DNA from: JBGSUZ01 sp043770095
GTDB taxonomy: Bacteria > Bacillota > Clostridia > Peptostreptococcales > Acidaminobacteraceae
Assembly (NCBI GenBank): GCA_043770095.1
Contig: JAYVIR010000090.1
Location: 1 to 13,884 of the forward strand
Reading direction: 5' to 3'
Length of the DNA stretch: 13,884 nucleotides
The notes under the pieces were generated by a model. It was not told the DNA's origin and ran no database searches. It was given only the letters and a program-made list of their open reading frames with translations. Made by a program: the position numbers and the translations under genes. Positions 1 to 5,743 of this stretch are shown here, in pieces. Each line of letters begins with the position of its first letter. Position 1 is the first letter of the stretch.

Positions 1-68
1 TCAATCTAGAAAAAAAGGTGCTGCACATTAGACGGTAATTTCACAATACGTCCTCTCCAATTTTAAAG

Positions 69-108
69 TGAAGGTGCATCGAATTAATCGAGCACCTTCA
101 ATTTTATT
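69..108 (+). terminator. Terminator of a gene upstream of the window
   Basis: Arms TGAAGGTGC (69-77) and GCACCTTCA (92-100) pair perfectly over 9 bp around an AT-rich loop, and a T-rich tract (101-108) follows. No gene that it could end lies inside the window, so it probably ends a plus-strand gene to the left. Bases 1-68 show nothing else I can name. Confidence 0.65.
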
Positions 109-171
109 GTGACCAGACACTTAAAATATTGAGATAACCTTGTAATAGCGCTATGCGAACGATGACTTTTG

Positions 172-196
172 TGGCATAATATTTGTGGAGGGGGTG
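172..196 (+). promoter_or_regulatory. Extended -10 promoter and RBS for the first gene
   Basis: CATAAT at 175-180 is preceded by TG at 172-173, giving an extended -10 element. I see no good -35. GGAGGGGGTG at 187-196 is a strong ribosome binding site just before the GTG start at 202. The predicted transcript would have a very short leader, so the promoter call is weaker than the RBS call. Confidence 0.4.
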
Positions 197-201
197 AATA
201 A

Positions 202-723
202 GTGAATTTTGAATGGATGAAAGACTTAAATCTCCTGGCCTATGTACTTGGAAGTTCTTTAGGAGTTACATTTATAGTGGGCGTTTTTTTAGGGAGTAAA
301 AAGATAGATCGTAAGACAATCGCGTATCAGTTTTCACATAAATTTGATCGCTATTTTACATTTATTTTTAATCTGGTTATGGGAATCATTTTCTTTACCG
401 CTGTTAAATTCTTTATTGATGGTGTTTGGAGTAATTACAAACTCTGGCTTGCAATGAGCTATTGGCTCTCAATTGCCTTTATTGTATGTTATGTCATGAC
501 ACGCAAATTAATCATCACCAAATCCGGCGTCGGATATATGGACATGTTTGGCCGTACTGGGAATTTGTTTTTCCCGTGGAAAAAAGTTAAGAAATTTGAT
601 TTAACTCAAACCAATGTGTCGTTTGTAATGATGGATCAATCTAAACCTTTAGAAATGAAACTCAAACAATCTGACAAGGATATAGAGACGGCTAAAACGG
701 CCATAAAACTTGCTATGAAATAA
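202..723 (+). CDS. Membrane protein of unknown function with PH-like C-terminal tail
   Basis: I do not recognise this 173-residue protein as a named family. Three hydrophobic helices are visible at about residues 10-30, 51-73 and 81-100. After them comes a soluble tail (101-173) with alternating strands, a Gly-rich turn and an F-P-W-K-K-V segment (124-129). That pattern resembles the small bacterial PH-like domains found after membrane helices (DUF5673/YcxB-type), but this is inference from the pattern only. The GTG start is chosen because GGAGGGGG lies just upstream; the next ATG, at 217, has no RBS at a proper distance. The following gene starts 22 bases after the stop, so the two are probably one transcript ending at the terminator at 1289-1325. 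Confidence 0.75.
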   Translation: MNFEWMKDLNLLAYVLGSSLGVTFIVGVFLGSKKIDRKTIAYQFSHKFDRYFTFIFNLVMGIIFFTAVKFFIDGVWSNYKLWLAMSYWLSIAFIVCYVMTRKLIITKSGVGYMDMFGRTGNLFFPWKKVKKFDLTQTNVSFVMMDQSKPLEMKLKQSDKDIETAKTAIKLAMK

Positions 724-745
724 TATTGAAAAAGGGGCACTAAAA

Positions 746-1252
746 ATGGGAAGAATTATTAAAATGGCATTGTCCACTGCTTATTTTGCAGGCGGAGCGT
801 ACTTAGGTTATATTGGACATCCTATCTTCATGTCAATCTTATTGGTACTTGGAAGCATTATGACTTACTCAATCATTAGACACGGCTCAGTGGCACTCGC
901 AATGAAAGCACTCGAAAAACAAGACAATGAAAAAGCGAGAAAATACCTTAACGAAACATTTAACGTAAAATGGTTATCAAGTGCCTATAAAGCCTTTTAC
1001 TATATGGTTGACGGTTATATCTTGACAGCAGGCGGTCTTCGAAATGAAGCAATTATTTCATACGAATTTGCGCTACAACATAAAATCAAAAGAGATGAAG
1101 ACAAAGCCATCATGTTATTCCAATTGTCTATGCTTTATGCAGACAAAGGCAATATTGCAAAATCAAGAATACTTCTTAAAAGTTCAAAAGACCTTGAACC
1201 AAAAGGTCAATTATTAGATCAAATAAAAAAATTCGAAAAAAGAATTCGTTAG
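746..1252 (+). CDS. Membrane-anchored TPR-like protein of unknown function
   Basis: A 168-residue protein with two hydrophobic helices (about 5-24 and 27-45) followed by a cytosolic or surface helical region. Paired helices at about 52-70, 77-111 and 119-150 carry TPR-like features: small residues at turn positions, segments such as A-L-E-K-Q-D-N-E-K-A-R-K-Y-L, and L-Y-A-D-K-G-N. TPR-like repeats normally form protein-protein contact surfaces, so a scaffold role at the membrane is possible, but no partner is evident. The RBS is AAAGGGGC, about 9 bases before ATG. The gene follows the membrane protein at 202-723 and is probably its operon partner; the two may act together. The tail is rich in Lys and Arg. 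Its function is unknown. Confidence 0.75.
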   Translation: MGRIIKMALSTAYFAGGAYLGYIGHPIFMSILLVLGSIMTYSIIRHGSVALAMKALEKQDNEKARKYLNETFNVKWLSSAYKAFYYMVDGYILTAGGLRNEAIISYEFALQHKIKRDEDKAIMLFQLSMLYADKGNIAKSRILLKSSKDLEPKGQLLDQIKKFEKRIR

Positions 1253-1288
1253 TATTAGGATTTTTTTGCATGCAAAATAGGTATAAAT

Positions 1289-1325
1289 AAAAATGCGGCC
1301 GTCAAAAGACAGCCGCATTTTTGTT
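1289..1325. terminator. Bidirectional terminator between convergent genes
   Basis: AAATGCGGC (1291-1299) pairs with GCCGCATTT (1312-1320). Inside, GTC/GAC pair around an AAAA tetraloop. A-rich flanks on the left and T-rich on the right give a U-tract on either strand. It can end both the 746-1252 transcript (plus) and copZ (minus). Confidence 0.9.
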
Positions 1326-1386
1326 TATATAGATATAAAATACTGAAGTTAAAAACAGTTTGAAGCTGCACGCATTTAAACGCAGA

Positions 1387-1593
1387 TTATGAAGGGATTA
1401 CATCATATCCAGCGTCTTCAATGGCGTCAATTGCAGCTTTTAACATATTTTCATCTGCAATTTCGACTTCTGCAATATTATCTGAGGCACTAACGCGAAG
1501 GATAACCAGACCGGCTACACTAGACAAAGCATTTTTAACTCTGTTTTCGCAGTGGCCACAGCTCATGCCCTCAATATTAATTGTTTTAATCAT
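1387..1593 (-). CDS. copZ: CopZ-like copper chaperone (heavy-metal-associated domain)
   Basis: A 68-residue single HMA domain with the ferredoxin-like fold expected of CopZ/Atx1 proteins. The metal-binding loop G-M-S-C-G-H-C occupies residues 9-15, with Cys12 and Cys15 as the Cu(I) ligands. The late G-Y-D-V segment (62-65) matches the conserved loop that packs against the metal site. The length is normal for a free-standing cytosolic chaperone that passes copper to a P-type ATPase. No ATPase (copA) or CsoR gene is in the window, so the chaperone stands alone here. The RBS AGGGAGGAAC lies just upstream of the ATG. A good minus-strand promoter (1708-1736) gives a leader of about 107 bases that contains two perfect inverted repeats. 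Zinc or mercury binding cannot be excluded from sequence alone. Confidence 0.88.
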   Translation of the reverse strand: MIKTINIEGMSCGHCENRVKNALSSVAGLVILRVSASDNIAEVEIADENMLKAAIDAIEDAGYDVIPS

Positions 1594-1652
1594 ATAAGTT
1601 CCTCCCTAGTAGATTGGTTAAATAAACAACCGAACTTGTTTCATTTTGTTTT

Positions 1653-1682
1653 TATTGAAGTATTCAATATGTAATTCTACAT
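1653..1682. repeat. Two inverted repeats in the copZ leader, possible operator
   Basis: TATTGAA-GTA-TTCAATA (1653-1669) is a perfect 7-bp-arm palindrome. ATGTA-ATTC-TACAT (1669-1682) is a second one that shares its first base. Both lie downstream of the predicted copZ start site. They do not match the CopY box (TACAnnTGTA) or the usual G-rich CsoR site. Which regulator, if any, binds here is unknown. Confidence 0.4.
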
Positions 1683-1707
1683 GATTTTCATTACCAATGC
1701 TAGAAAA

Positions 1708-1736
1708 ATTATATATGAAAATTAGAGTGTTTGCAA
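1708..1736 (-). promoter_or_regulatory. Promoter of the copZ-like gene
   Basis: On the minus strand, TTGCAA (1731-1736) is followed after exactly 17 bp by TATAAT (1708-1713). Transcription would start near 1701, leaving about 107 bases of leader before the gene. Confidence 0.7.
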
Positions 1737-1803
1737 ACTAAGTATTTTGTTTGATCAAGATATATTTTCAAGAATTAGTACGTTTGGTTTTATTGAAAAA
1801 GGG

Positions 1804-1979
1804 TATAATATAAAAAAAGATGGACGTTCTTATTAAACAAATGAGTTAAATCTTCAAAAATACCTTTTCAATTGCTTGAAAATGAGGTATCATTTAGTCA
1901 AGTAAAGGTTTTGAAGGCATTTTGCTCTTAATTAAAATTGAGTTTTAATCGTCTAAAATAAAAATAATAATGAGGTGAT
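1804..1979 (+). promoter_or_regulatory. Promoter region and RBS of the winged-helix regulator
   Basis: The best promoter is TTGAAG (1911-1916), a 16-bp spacer, and TAAAAT (1933-1938), which starts transcription near 1945. A second, perfect TATAAT stands at 1804-1809 without a clear -35. The RBS GAGGTGAT (1972-1979) fixes the gene start at ATG 1984. The rest of 1594-1974 is AT-rich, with no open frame that looks coding. Confidence 0.5.
1860..1890. repeat. Inverted repeat upstream of the winged-helix gene
   Basis: ATACC (1860-1864) pairs with GGTAT (1886-1890), and TTTTCAA (1865-1871) pairs with TTGAAAA (1876-1882), with a 3-base bulge between the two stems. It could be an operator for the regulator at 1984 or an RNA hairpin if transcription starts near 1816. 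There is no T-tract, so it is not a terminator. Confidence 0.4.
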
Positions 1980-1983
1980 TCGA

Positions 1984-2568
1984 ATGGTAAATGAAAGAAT
2001 TTTAAAGACTGTAGAAGAAATTAAAATCATGTCAGATCCATTGAGATTGACCATCTACAAAACATTTCATAAATTAGGACGGCCATCGACTGCAAAAGAA
2101 GTCGCAGATGATTTAGGCCTAGCGCCCGCAAAAGTACATTATCATGTTCAAAAAATGCTTTCAATTGGTATTTTAGAATTAGATCACACAAAAGAAATCA
2201 ATGGCATCATCGCAAAGTTTTTCAAAGTAACCGCAGACTCTTTTGTTATTGACTATTCTAATATTTCAGATAAACTAAAAAACTCAGTTTATAGCAAATC
2301 TGAAAACTTATACATTTCAATTTTCAACGATTTTAGAGACAAATTTTTAAATAGCCTTCGAAATAAAGTTAAAAACAATTCAAATAACACAACTGATCGC
2401 TCTGGATTTATTATGCATGACAAAATGTATATTAAGCAAGGCGAATACGAGAACTTTTATGGTGAATTGGTCAATCTCATTGAAAAGTTTGGTAATCACG
2501 AAGAGACGGAAGAAAATATCATGACTTACGATTTCTTAATTAGCATGATTAAAAAAGAAGAAGAATAA
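1984..2568 (+). CDS. Winged-helix transcription regulator (ArsR-like HTH)
   Basis: A 194-residue DNA-binding protein. Residues about 12-82 form an ArsR-type winged helix: I-M-S-D-P-L-R-L-T-I-Y at 15-25 is the usual first helix. T-A-K-E-V-A-D-D-L-G-L-A-P-A-K-V-H-Y-H-V-Q-K-M-L (36-59) is the helix-turn-helix with the recognition helix, and I-L-E-L...A-K-F-F-K-V (63-82) is the wing. The remaining 110 residues are helical and Lys/Glu-rich with no ligand-binding family I recognise. There are no cysteines, so the classical ArsR metal sites are absent. The frame is open back to a GTG at 1975, but that GTG lies inside the RBS (GAGGTGAT), so ATG 1984 is the start. It is divergent from copZ. Palindromes in the shared intergenic region may be its sites, but its target and signal are unknown. 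Confidence 0.8.
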   Translation: MVNERILKTVEEIKIMSDPLRLTIYKTFHKLGRPSTAKEVADDLGLAPAKVHYHVQKMLSIGILELDHTKEINGIIAKFFKVTADSFVIDYSNISDKLKNSVYSKSENLYISIFNDFRDKFLNSLRNKVKNNSNNTTDRSGFIMHDKMYIKQGEYENFYGELVNLIEKFGNHEETEENIMTYDFLISMIKKEEE

Positions 2569-2594
2569 ATTAAAAGAATTAAACATCATTACAC

Positions 2595-2650
2595 GATAAA
2601 GCAACAGCCCCTTTTCAATTGAAACAGGGGCTATTGCTTTATCTGTTTAA
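2595..2650. terminator. Long hairpin terminator, probably bidirectional
   Basis: GATAAAGCAA (2595-2604) pairs with TTGCTTTATC (2634-2643). AGCCCC (2606-2611) pairs with GGGGCT (2627-2632), and TTTC/GAAA extend the stem near the loop. It follows the regulator's stop by 26 bases and also faces the 3' end of the MCP remnant on the minus strand. The following T-tract is weak. Confidence 0.8.
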
Positions 2651-2730
2651 AATATGTGTCTATTATAAAACTCTAAAGTGTCGATATGTCAACATCGAAC
2701 AGCAAAATGCAATCAAATGCCTGATTAAAT

Positions 2731-3606
2731 TTAAGGGGAACGGTTAAAGAAACACAGTAGTTTTGAGAATTCATTTGATAAAGCAGCGAGCTTAACTTTA
2801 CTAGAATATTGTAATTTTAATCGACTTCTCTGAGCCTTTAATAGCGTCATGAGGTGAGAGGACATTTGGTTAAGATTCTTAGTAGATTCAGTCATATGTA
2901 TCATGGGGCTCGCTTGTTCCTCAGTAAGCGCGGCAGCTTCTTCGCTATTGCTTGTCGTATTCTCAATATGGTTAGATATCTTATTGATCATGACATTGAC
3001 TTGATCCGTAAGGGTTGTTTGTTTTTCAACCATAGAGTCAATATCTTTAACGGCGTGGATGGCGCTTTGAATGTTTTCTTTTGAAATATCAACTTCTATA
3101 TGAATTTTTTCAAATGCATCATTGGTCATTAAGGATGTTTTTGAAATGATTTTTTGAATTTGCTCAGTAGAGATATTAAATTGCTCTGCAAGCTTTCTAA
3201 CTTCATCTGCGACCACAGCAAACCATCTGCCTACTTCGCCTGCTCTAGCGGCTTCTATGGAAGTATTAAGCGCCAATAGGTTGTAGTTGTCAGATATTTG
3301 CGAAATCATGATTAAAATATTGCGAATGTTGTTCAATTATCACTTGAAAGTTCTGTTTTGTACCTGATAAGTAATTTTTTCGCTAGCCGTTTGCATTTCT
3401 CCAAGCAGCAACAATTTTTTAATATACTGATTCAAATGTCCAAAATTAGATTGGCTTGAAAGAAGCATGAAAAGCATTGCAAAAAATAGAAAAAGTGCTT
3501 GAACTAAAGCAACCCAAGGTGTGATTGAGAAAAAAACAGTCCCTAGTAACGTCCAAATGAGTGCGGGTAGAAAAATATAGTATAAGACACTGGATCGATA
3601 ATCATA
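2731..3606 (-). pseudogene. Decayed methyl-accepting chemotaxis protein
   Basis: The 3' part (2731-3336) encodes about 200 residues of the MCP cytoplasmic signalling hairpin. Its tip, L-L-A-L-N-T-S-I-E-A-A-R-A-G-E-V-G-R-W-F-A-V-V-A-D-E-V-R-K-L-A-E-Q-F, is clear but has unusual changes at near-invariant positions (A to T, A to V, G to W, S to F). The same frame continues upstream through TGA TAA (3337-3342) into an 88-codon stretch (3343-3606). That stretch encodes two hydrophobic helices and a short linker, as at the N-terminus of a small membrane MCP, and begins after another in-frame TAA with no start codon. The HAMP-like region and the first half of the coiled-coil hairpin are missing. The 201-codon open piece could only start at TTG with no RBS. 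The locus is best read as an MCP with an internal deletion, in-frame stops and a lost start. No functional product is expected. Confidence 0.85.
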
Positions 3607-3684
3607 TTATAGTTTAAGAATGCCCCTAATTATACAAAATTTTCTGATTAATCATGAACAGCGCTAATACAGAACGATATATTT

Positions 3685-3703
3685 CCCACTCAGTGGGTAT
3701 TAT
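3685..3703 (+). promoter_or_regulatory. Palindrome beside a -10 element upstream of the cyclase-family gene
   Basis: CCCACT-C-AGTGGG (3685-3697) is a perfect palindrome directly abutting TATTAT (3698-3703), a likely -10. No good -35 is visible, which fits a promoter that needs an activator or is blocked by a repressor at the palindrome. The RBS AGAGGTGAT lies just before ATG 3724. Confidence 0.45.
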
Positions 3704-3723
3704 AGACTCAAAGAGGTGATTAT

Positions 3724-4347
3724 ATGAAATATTATGACGTTTCAATGCCAATAGATATCAATATGCCTGTATACAAAAACGAACCATCCAGAAGACCAGA
3801 GCTCATTCCAATCAAATCTTTAGAAGAAAATGCTGTTGTGATTCATAAAATTTTATTGGATTTGCATTCAGGGACCCACGTCGACGCGCCTAGCCACTAT
3901 TTTAAAGAGGGAAAGACAATTGATCAGCTAAGTATGACCAAAGAGGTTACCAATTGCCGTGTTCTTGATTTGATGGGTGTTGAGCAAGTGATTGGAATTG
4001 ATAATTTGATAGGATATGATATTCAGGAAAATGATTTTTTGTTGTTCAAAACAAGAAATTCGCTAGAAGATGCCTATAATCCTAATTTTGTATATTTATC
4101 TGCTGATGCGGCGCTTTTTTTGGTTTCAAAAGGCGTAAAAGGGGTCGGTATTGATGCGATGACCATTGAGCGAAATCAGCCTGAACATGAGACACATAAG
4201 GCATTGTTAAAAAATGAAATAATGATTATTGAAGGGCTAAGATTAAAACACATCATACCTGGCGCCTATAAAATGCTTGCACTGCCAATCAATATTGTCG
4301 GGGCAGAAGCGGCACCAGCCCGGGTTATATTAATAGAAGGGTTATAG
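3724..4347 (+). CDS. Cyclase/kynurenine formamidase-family metal hydrolase
   Basis: A 207-residue protein of the cyclase family (PF04199), which includes KynB arylformamidase and related amide or ester hydrolases. The signature H-S-G-T-H-V-D-A-P-S-H-Y occupies residues 48-59 and supplies the metal ligands His48, His52 and Asp54 plus His58. G-I-D-A-M-T-I-E (142-149), the H-E-T-H pair (His155, His158) and I-I-E-G-L (168-172) are the other conserved blocks. The length is normal for a bacterial KynB-type enzyme. The neighbours are an MCP remnant and a regulator with no tryptophan catabolism genes, so the natural substrate cannot be inferred; calling it KynB would be too specific. ATG 3724 has a good RBS (AGAGGTGAT). 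It is transcribed alone and faces the convergent perR gene. Confidence 0.87.
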   Translation: MKYYDVSMPIDINMPVYKNEPSRRPELIPIKSLEENAVVIHKILLDLHSGTHVDAPSHYFKEGKTIDQLSMTKEVTNCRVLDLMGVEQVIGIDNLIGYDIQENDFLLFKTRNSLEDAYNPNFVYLSADAALFLVSKGVKGVGIDAMTIERNQPEHETHKALLKNEIMIIEGLRLKHIIPGAYKMLALPINIVGAEAAPARVILIEGL

Positions 4348-4378
4348 TAAAAGTAGGTTTGAATAAATTAGAAGGGCT

Positions 4379-4426
4379 TAAAAAAATGGCTATAAATCAG
4401 GTACTCTTCTTCGCTGATTTATAGCC
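4379..4426 (-). terminator. Terminator of the perR-like gene
   Basis: GGCTATAAATCAG (4388-4400) and CTGATTTATAGCC (4414-4426) form a perfect 13-bp stem. Read on the minus strand, it is followed by a run of seven or more T residues, so it ends perR. On the plus strand no T-tract follows, but the stem may still help to stop the 3724-4347 transcript. Confidence 0.85.
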
Positions 4427-4449
4427 AACGCTTATTTGGTTTAAAAACG

Positions 4450-4854
4450 TTATTGTTTCTTTAAGCACTTATTGCAAATGCCTTTAAAGAAAACATGCTG
4501 TTCGGTGATGGTATAATTTTTTAAATCACTGATGGATTTTACATCGATTAAAATAGGAATATCCATTAAGAGACCGCAGGCACTGCATTTAAAATGACCA
4601 TGAAGTCCTTCTGAAAACTCATAACGCACTTCATTTTCTTCAATGAGCACCTCGTTGACTAAACGATGTTCTATGAGCAAGTTCAATGTATTGTATACAG
4701 TCGTCTTTGAAAGTGTCGGGATAATGTCAAGGAGCGAGAGATATATGTCATTTACAGTAGGATGATTTTTTTCTTTAATGAGATAATCTAAAATTTTAAT
4801 GCGTTGAAAAGAGGGTTTTACGCCATTATCTGCTAAATATTTGGGGACATCCAT
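4450..4854 (-). CDS. perR: PerR-like peroxide-sensing Fur-family repressor
   Basis: A 134-residue Fur-family protein with an N-terminal winged helix (about 1-80) and a C-terminal dimerisation and metal domain. Compared with Bacillus PerR, the regulatory ligands align at a constant offset of six: His31, Glu79, His85, His87 and Asp98 stand for H37, D85, H91, H93 and D104. Asp rather than Glu at the last position is the feature linked to peroxide sensing in PerR; Glu79 in place of the Asp ligand is a difference. Four cysteines in two CxxC pairs (90/93 and 127/130) form the structural zinc site. The frame is open to 5166 upstream, but ATG 4854 has AGGAGGTG eight bases before it and begins the family homology, so it is the start. 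Its promoter overlaps a PerR box, suggesting autoregulation. Fur or Zur identity is less likely. Confidence 0.85.
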   Translation of the reverse strand: MDVPKYLADNGVKPSFQRIKILDYLIKEKNHPTVNDIYLSLLDIIPTLSKTTVYNTLNLLIEHRLVNEVLIEENEVRYEFSEGLHGHFKCSACGLLMDIPILIDVKSISDLKNYTITEQHVFFKGICNKCLKKQ

Positions 4855-4897
4855 CTTCAGTACACCTCCTATTATTAATACAAATTTGAAACGCATC

Positions 4898-4926
4898 TTG
4901 AATTGTAATGATTTTAAAGTTATTAT
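4898..4926 (+). promoter_or_regulatory. Candidate promoter of the cobalamin adenosyltransferase gene
   Basis: TTGAAT (4898-4903), a 17-bp spacer and TATTAT (4921-4926) on the plus strand. The spacer contains the PerR box. The leader to ATG 4999 would be about 65 bases, too short for a cobalamin riboswitch. Confidence 0.5.
4903..4917. promoter_or_regulatory. PerR box in the perR/adenosyltransferase divergent region
   Basis: TTGTAATGATTTTAA matches the known PerR consensus TTATAATnATTATAA at 12 of 14 fixed positions. It overlaps the predicted perR transcription start (about 4915) and lies inside the -35/-10 spacer of a candidate promoter for the divergent gene, so binding could repress both. 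Confidence 0.75.
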
Positions 4927-4950
4927 ATCAGTATAGAGCATTTGCGTCAA
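4922..4950 (-). promoter_or_regulatory. Promoter of perR
   Basis: On the minus strand, TTGACG (4945-4950), a 17-bp spacer and TATAAT (4922-4927) form a near-perfect vegetative promoter. The start site near 4915 falls within the PerR box. Confidence 0.8.
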
Positions 4951-4998
4951 TAATATAGTAAGTTGACTTGAAATAGGAAGACAAAGGAGACTAAAATT

Positions 4999-5559
4999 AT
5001 GAGAGATGATCAACGCAAACCAGAAGAAATGGTTGTTTACACAAGAACAGGAGACAAAGGCAGAACAAGTCTCTTTGACCAAACCAGTGTATTTAAAGAT
5101 GATCCGCGTGTAGAGGCATATGGGACCATTGACGAACTTGTCAGTTTTATAGGCCTTGCCAAACATTACGTAAACCCTTCAGATGAGAAAACCAGAAGAT
5201 TGCTTCATGACATTCAGCGTAAATTATTCGACGTTTGTGCGGAGCTTGCTACAATAGAAACATCGCTGCTCAAAACCACAATTACCGAAGAGGACGTCTA
5301 TTTTCTTGAAGATCAAATAGACGAGTACTTAAAATTCTTTGAGACACCAGAATATTTTGTTATTCCTGGGGATAATATTGCCAGTGCACATTTCCATATT
5401 TGTCGAACTGTCGCAAGAAGAGGGGAGAGACAAATAGTCAAAGTCATGCACCATGATGACCTTAACGAAAATGTTCTTAAATATGTGAACCGCCTATCAG
5501 ACTTGATGTACACGCTTTCAAGATATGTTGAAGACAATTATGAGAAGGTCATATTCTAA
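4999..5559 (+). CDS. PduO-type ATP:cob(I)alamin adenosyltransferase
   Basis: A 186-residue enzyme that transfers the adenosyl group of ATP to cob(I)alamin, making adenosylcobalamin (coenzyme B12) in the cytosol. The PduO-family signatures are all present: the N-terminal ATP loop T-R-T-G-D-K-G-R-T-S-L-F-D (15-27), R-V-E-A-Y-G-T-I-D-E-L (37-47), the C-R-T-V-A-R-R-G-E-R helix (135-144) and V-N-R-L-S-D-L-M-Y-T-L-S-R (163-175). The length is that of the single-domain type. ATG 4999 is preferred because AAAGGAGA (4983-4990) lies eight bases upstream; the next Met, at residue 11, has no RBS. No B12-dependent enzyme or corrin biosynthesis gene lies nearby. The gene diverges from perR and shares its PerR box, so peroxide-linked control is possible but unproven. 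Confidence 0.92.
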   Translation: MRDDQRKPEEMVVYTRTGDKGRTSLFDQTSVFKDDPRVEAYGTIDELVSFIGLAKHYVNPSDEKTRRLLHDIQRKLFDVCAELATIETSLLKTTITEEDVYFLEDQIDEYLKFFETPEYFVIPGDNIASAHFHICRTVARRGERQIVKVMHHDDLNENVLKYVNRLSDLMYTLSRYVEDNYEKVIF

Positions 5560-5602
5560 GCTTTTGTAAGCGGATATCGTTTATTAAAAATGTAAATAAA
5601 TT

Positions 5603-5646
5603 AAAACCCCAGACACTATTTAAACGAATAGTAACTGGGGTTTTTT
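5603..5646 (+). terminator. Terminator of the adenosyltransferase gene
   Basis: AAAACCCCAG (5603-5612) pairs with CTGGGGTTTT (5635-5644), and ACTATT/AATAGT extend the stem inside after a small internal loop. A T-run ends at 5646. This is a strong intrinsic terminator that insulates the acc operon. Confidence 0.92.
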
Positions 5647-5667
5647 AGTGGGACAAAAAATGAGGGA

Positions 5668-5696
5668 TTGACAAATTAGTATCAAGTACTAATAAT
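5668..5696 (+). promoter_or_regulatory. Promoter of the acc operon
   Basis: A perfect TTGACA (5668-5673), a 17-bp spacer and AATAAT (5691-5696). It lies 22 bases after the previous terminator and about 48 bases before accB, and is the only promoter I see for the four acc genes. Confidence 0.85.
5675..5693. promoter_or_regulatory. FapR-like operator inside the acc promoter
   Basis: ATTAGTA-TCAAG-TACTAAT is a perfect inverted repeat with 7-bp arms. It fills the -35/-10 spacer and overlaps the -10. The TTAGTA-N5-TACTAA core agrees with the fatty-acid-synthesis repressor FapR operators of Bacillus, as I recall them. FapR is released by malonyl-CoA, the product of this operon. No fapR gene is in the window, so the binder is inferred. 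Confidence 0.65.
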
Positions 5697-5743
5697 ATAT
5701 ACTATAACCTATTAATAATAACAGGTATTACTCGGAGGTCACT

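Noticed and set aside
1975..1983. GTG start for the winged-helix regulator
   Set aside because: The GTG is part of the GAGGTGAT ribosome binding site for ATG 1984.
2854..3084. Plus-strand open frame within the MCP remnant
   Set aside because: It is antisense to recognisable MCP sequence, with no RBS or family features.
4930..4998. Cobalamin riboswitch before the adenosyltransferase gene
   Set aside because: The leader is about 65 bases, far too short, and no B12-box-like sequence is visible.
4855..5166. Upstream extension of the perR reading frame
   Set aside because: It runs antisense through the adenosyltransferase gene and its promoter region, has no RBS, and the Fur-family homology begins at ATG 4854.
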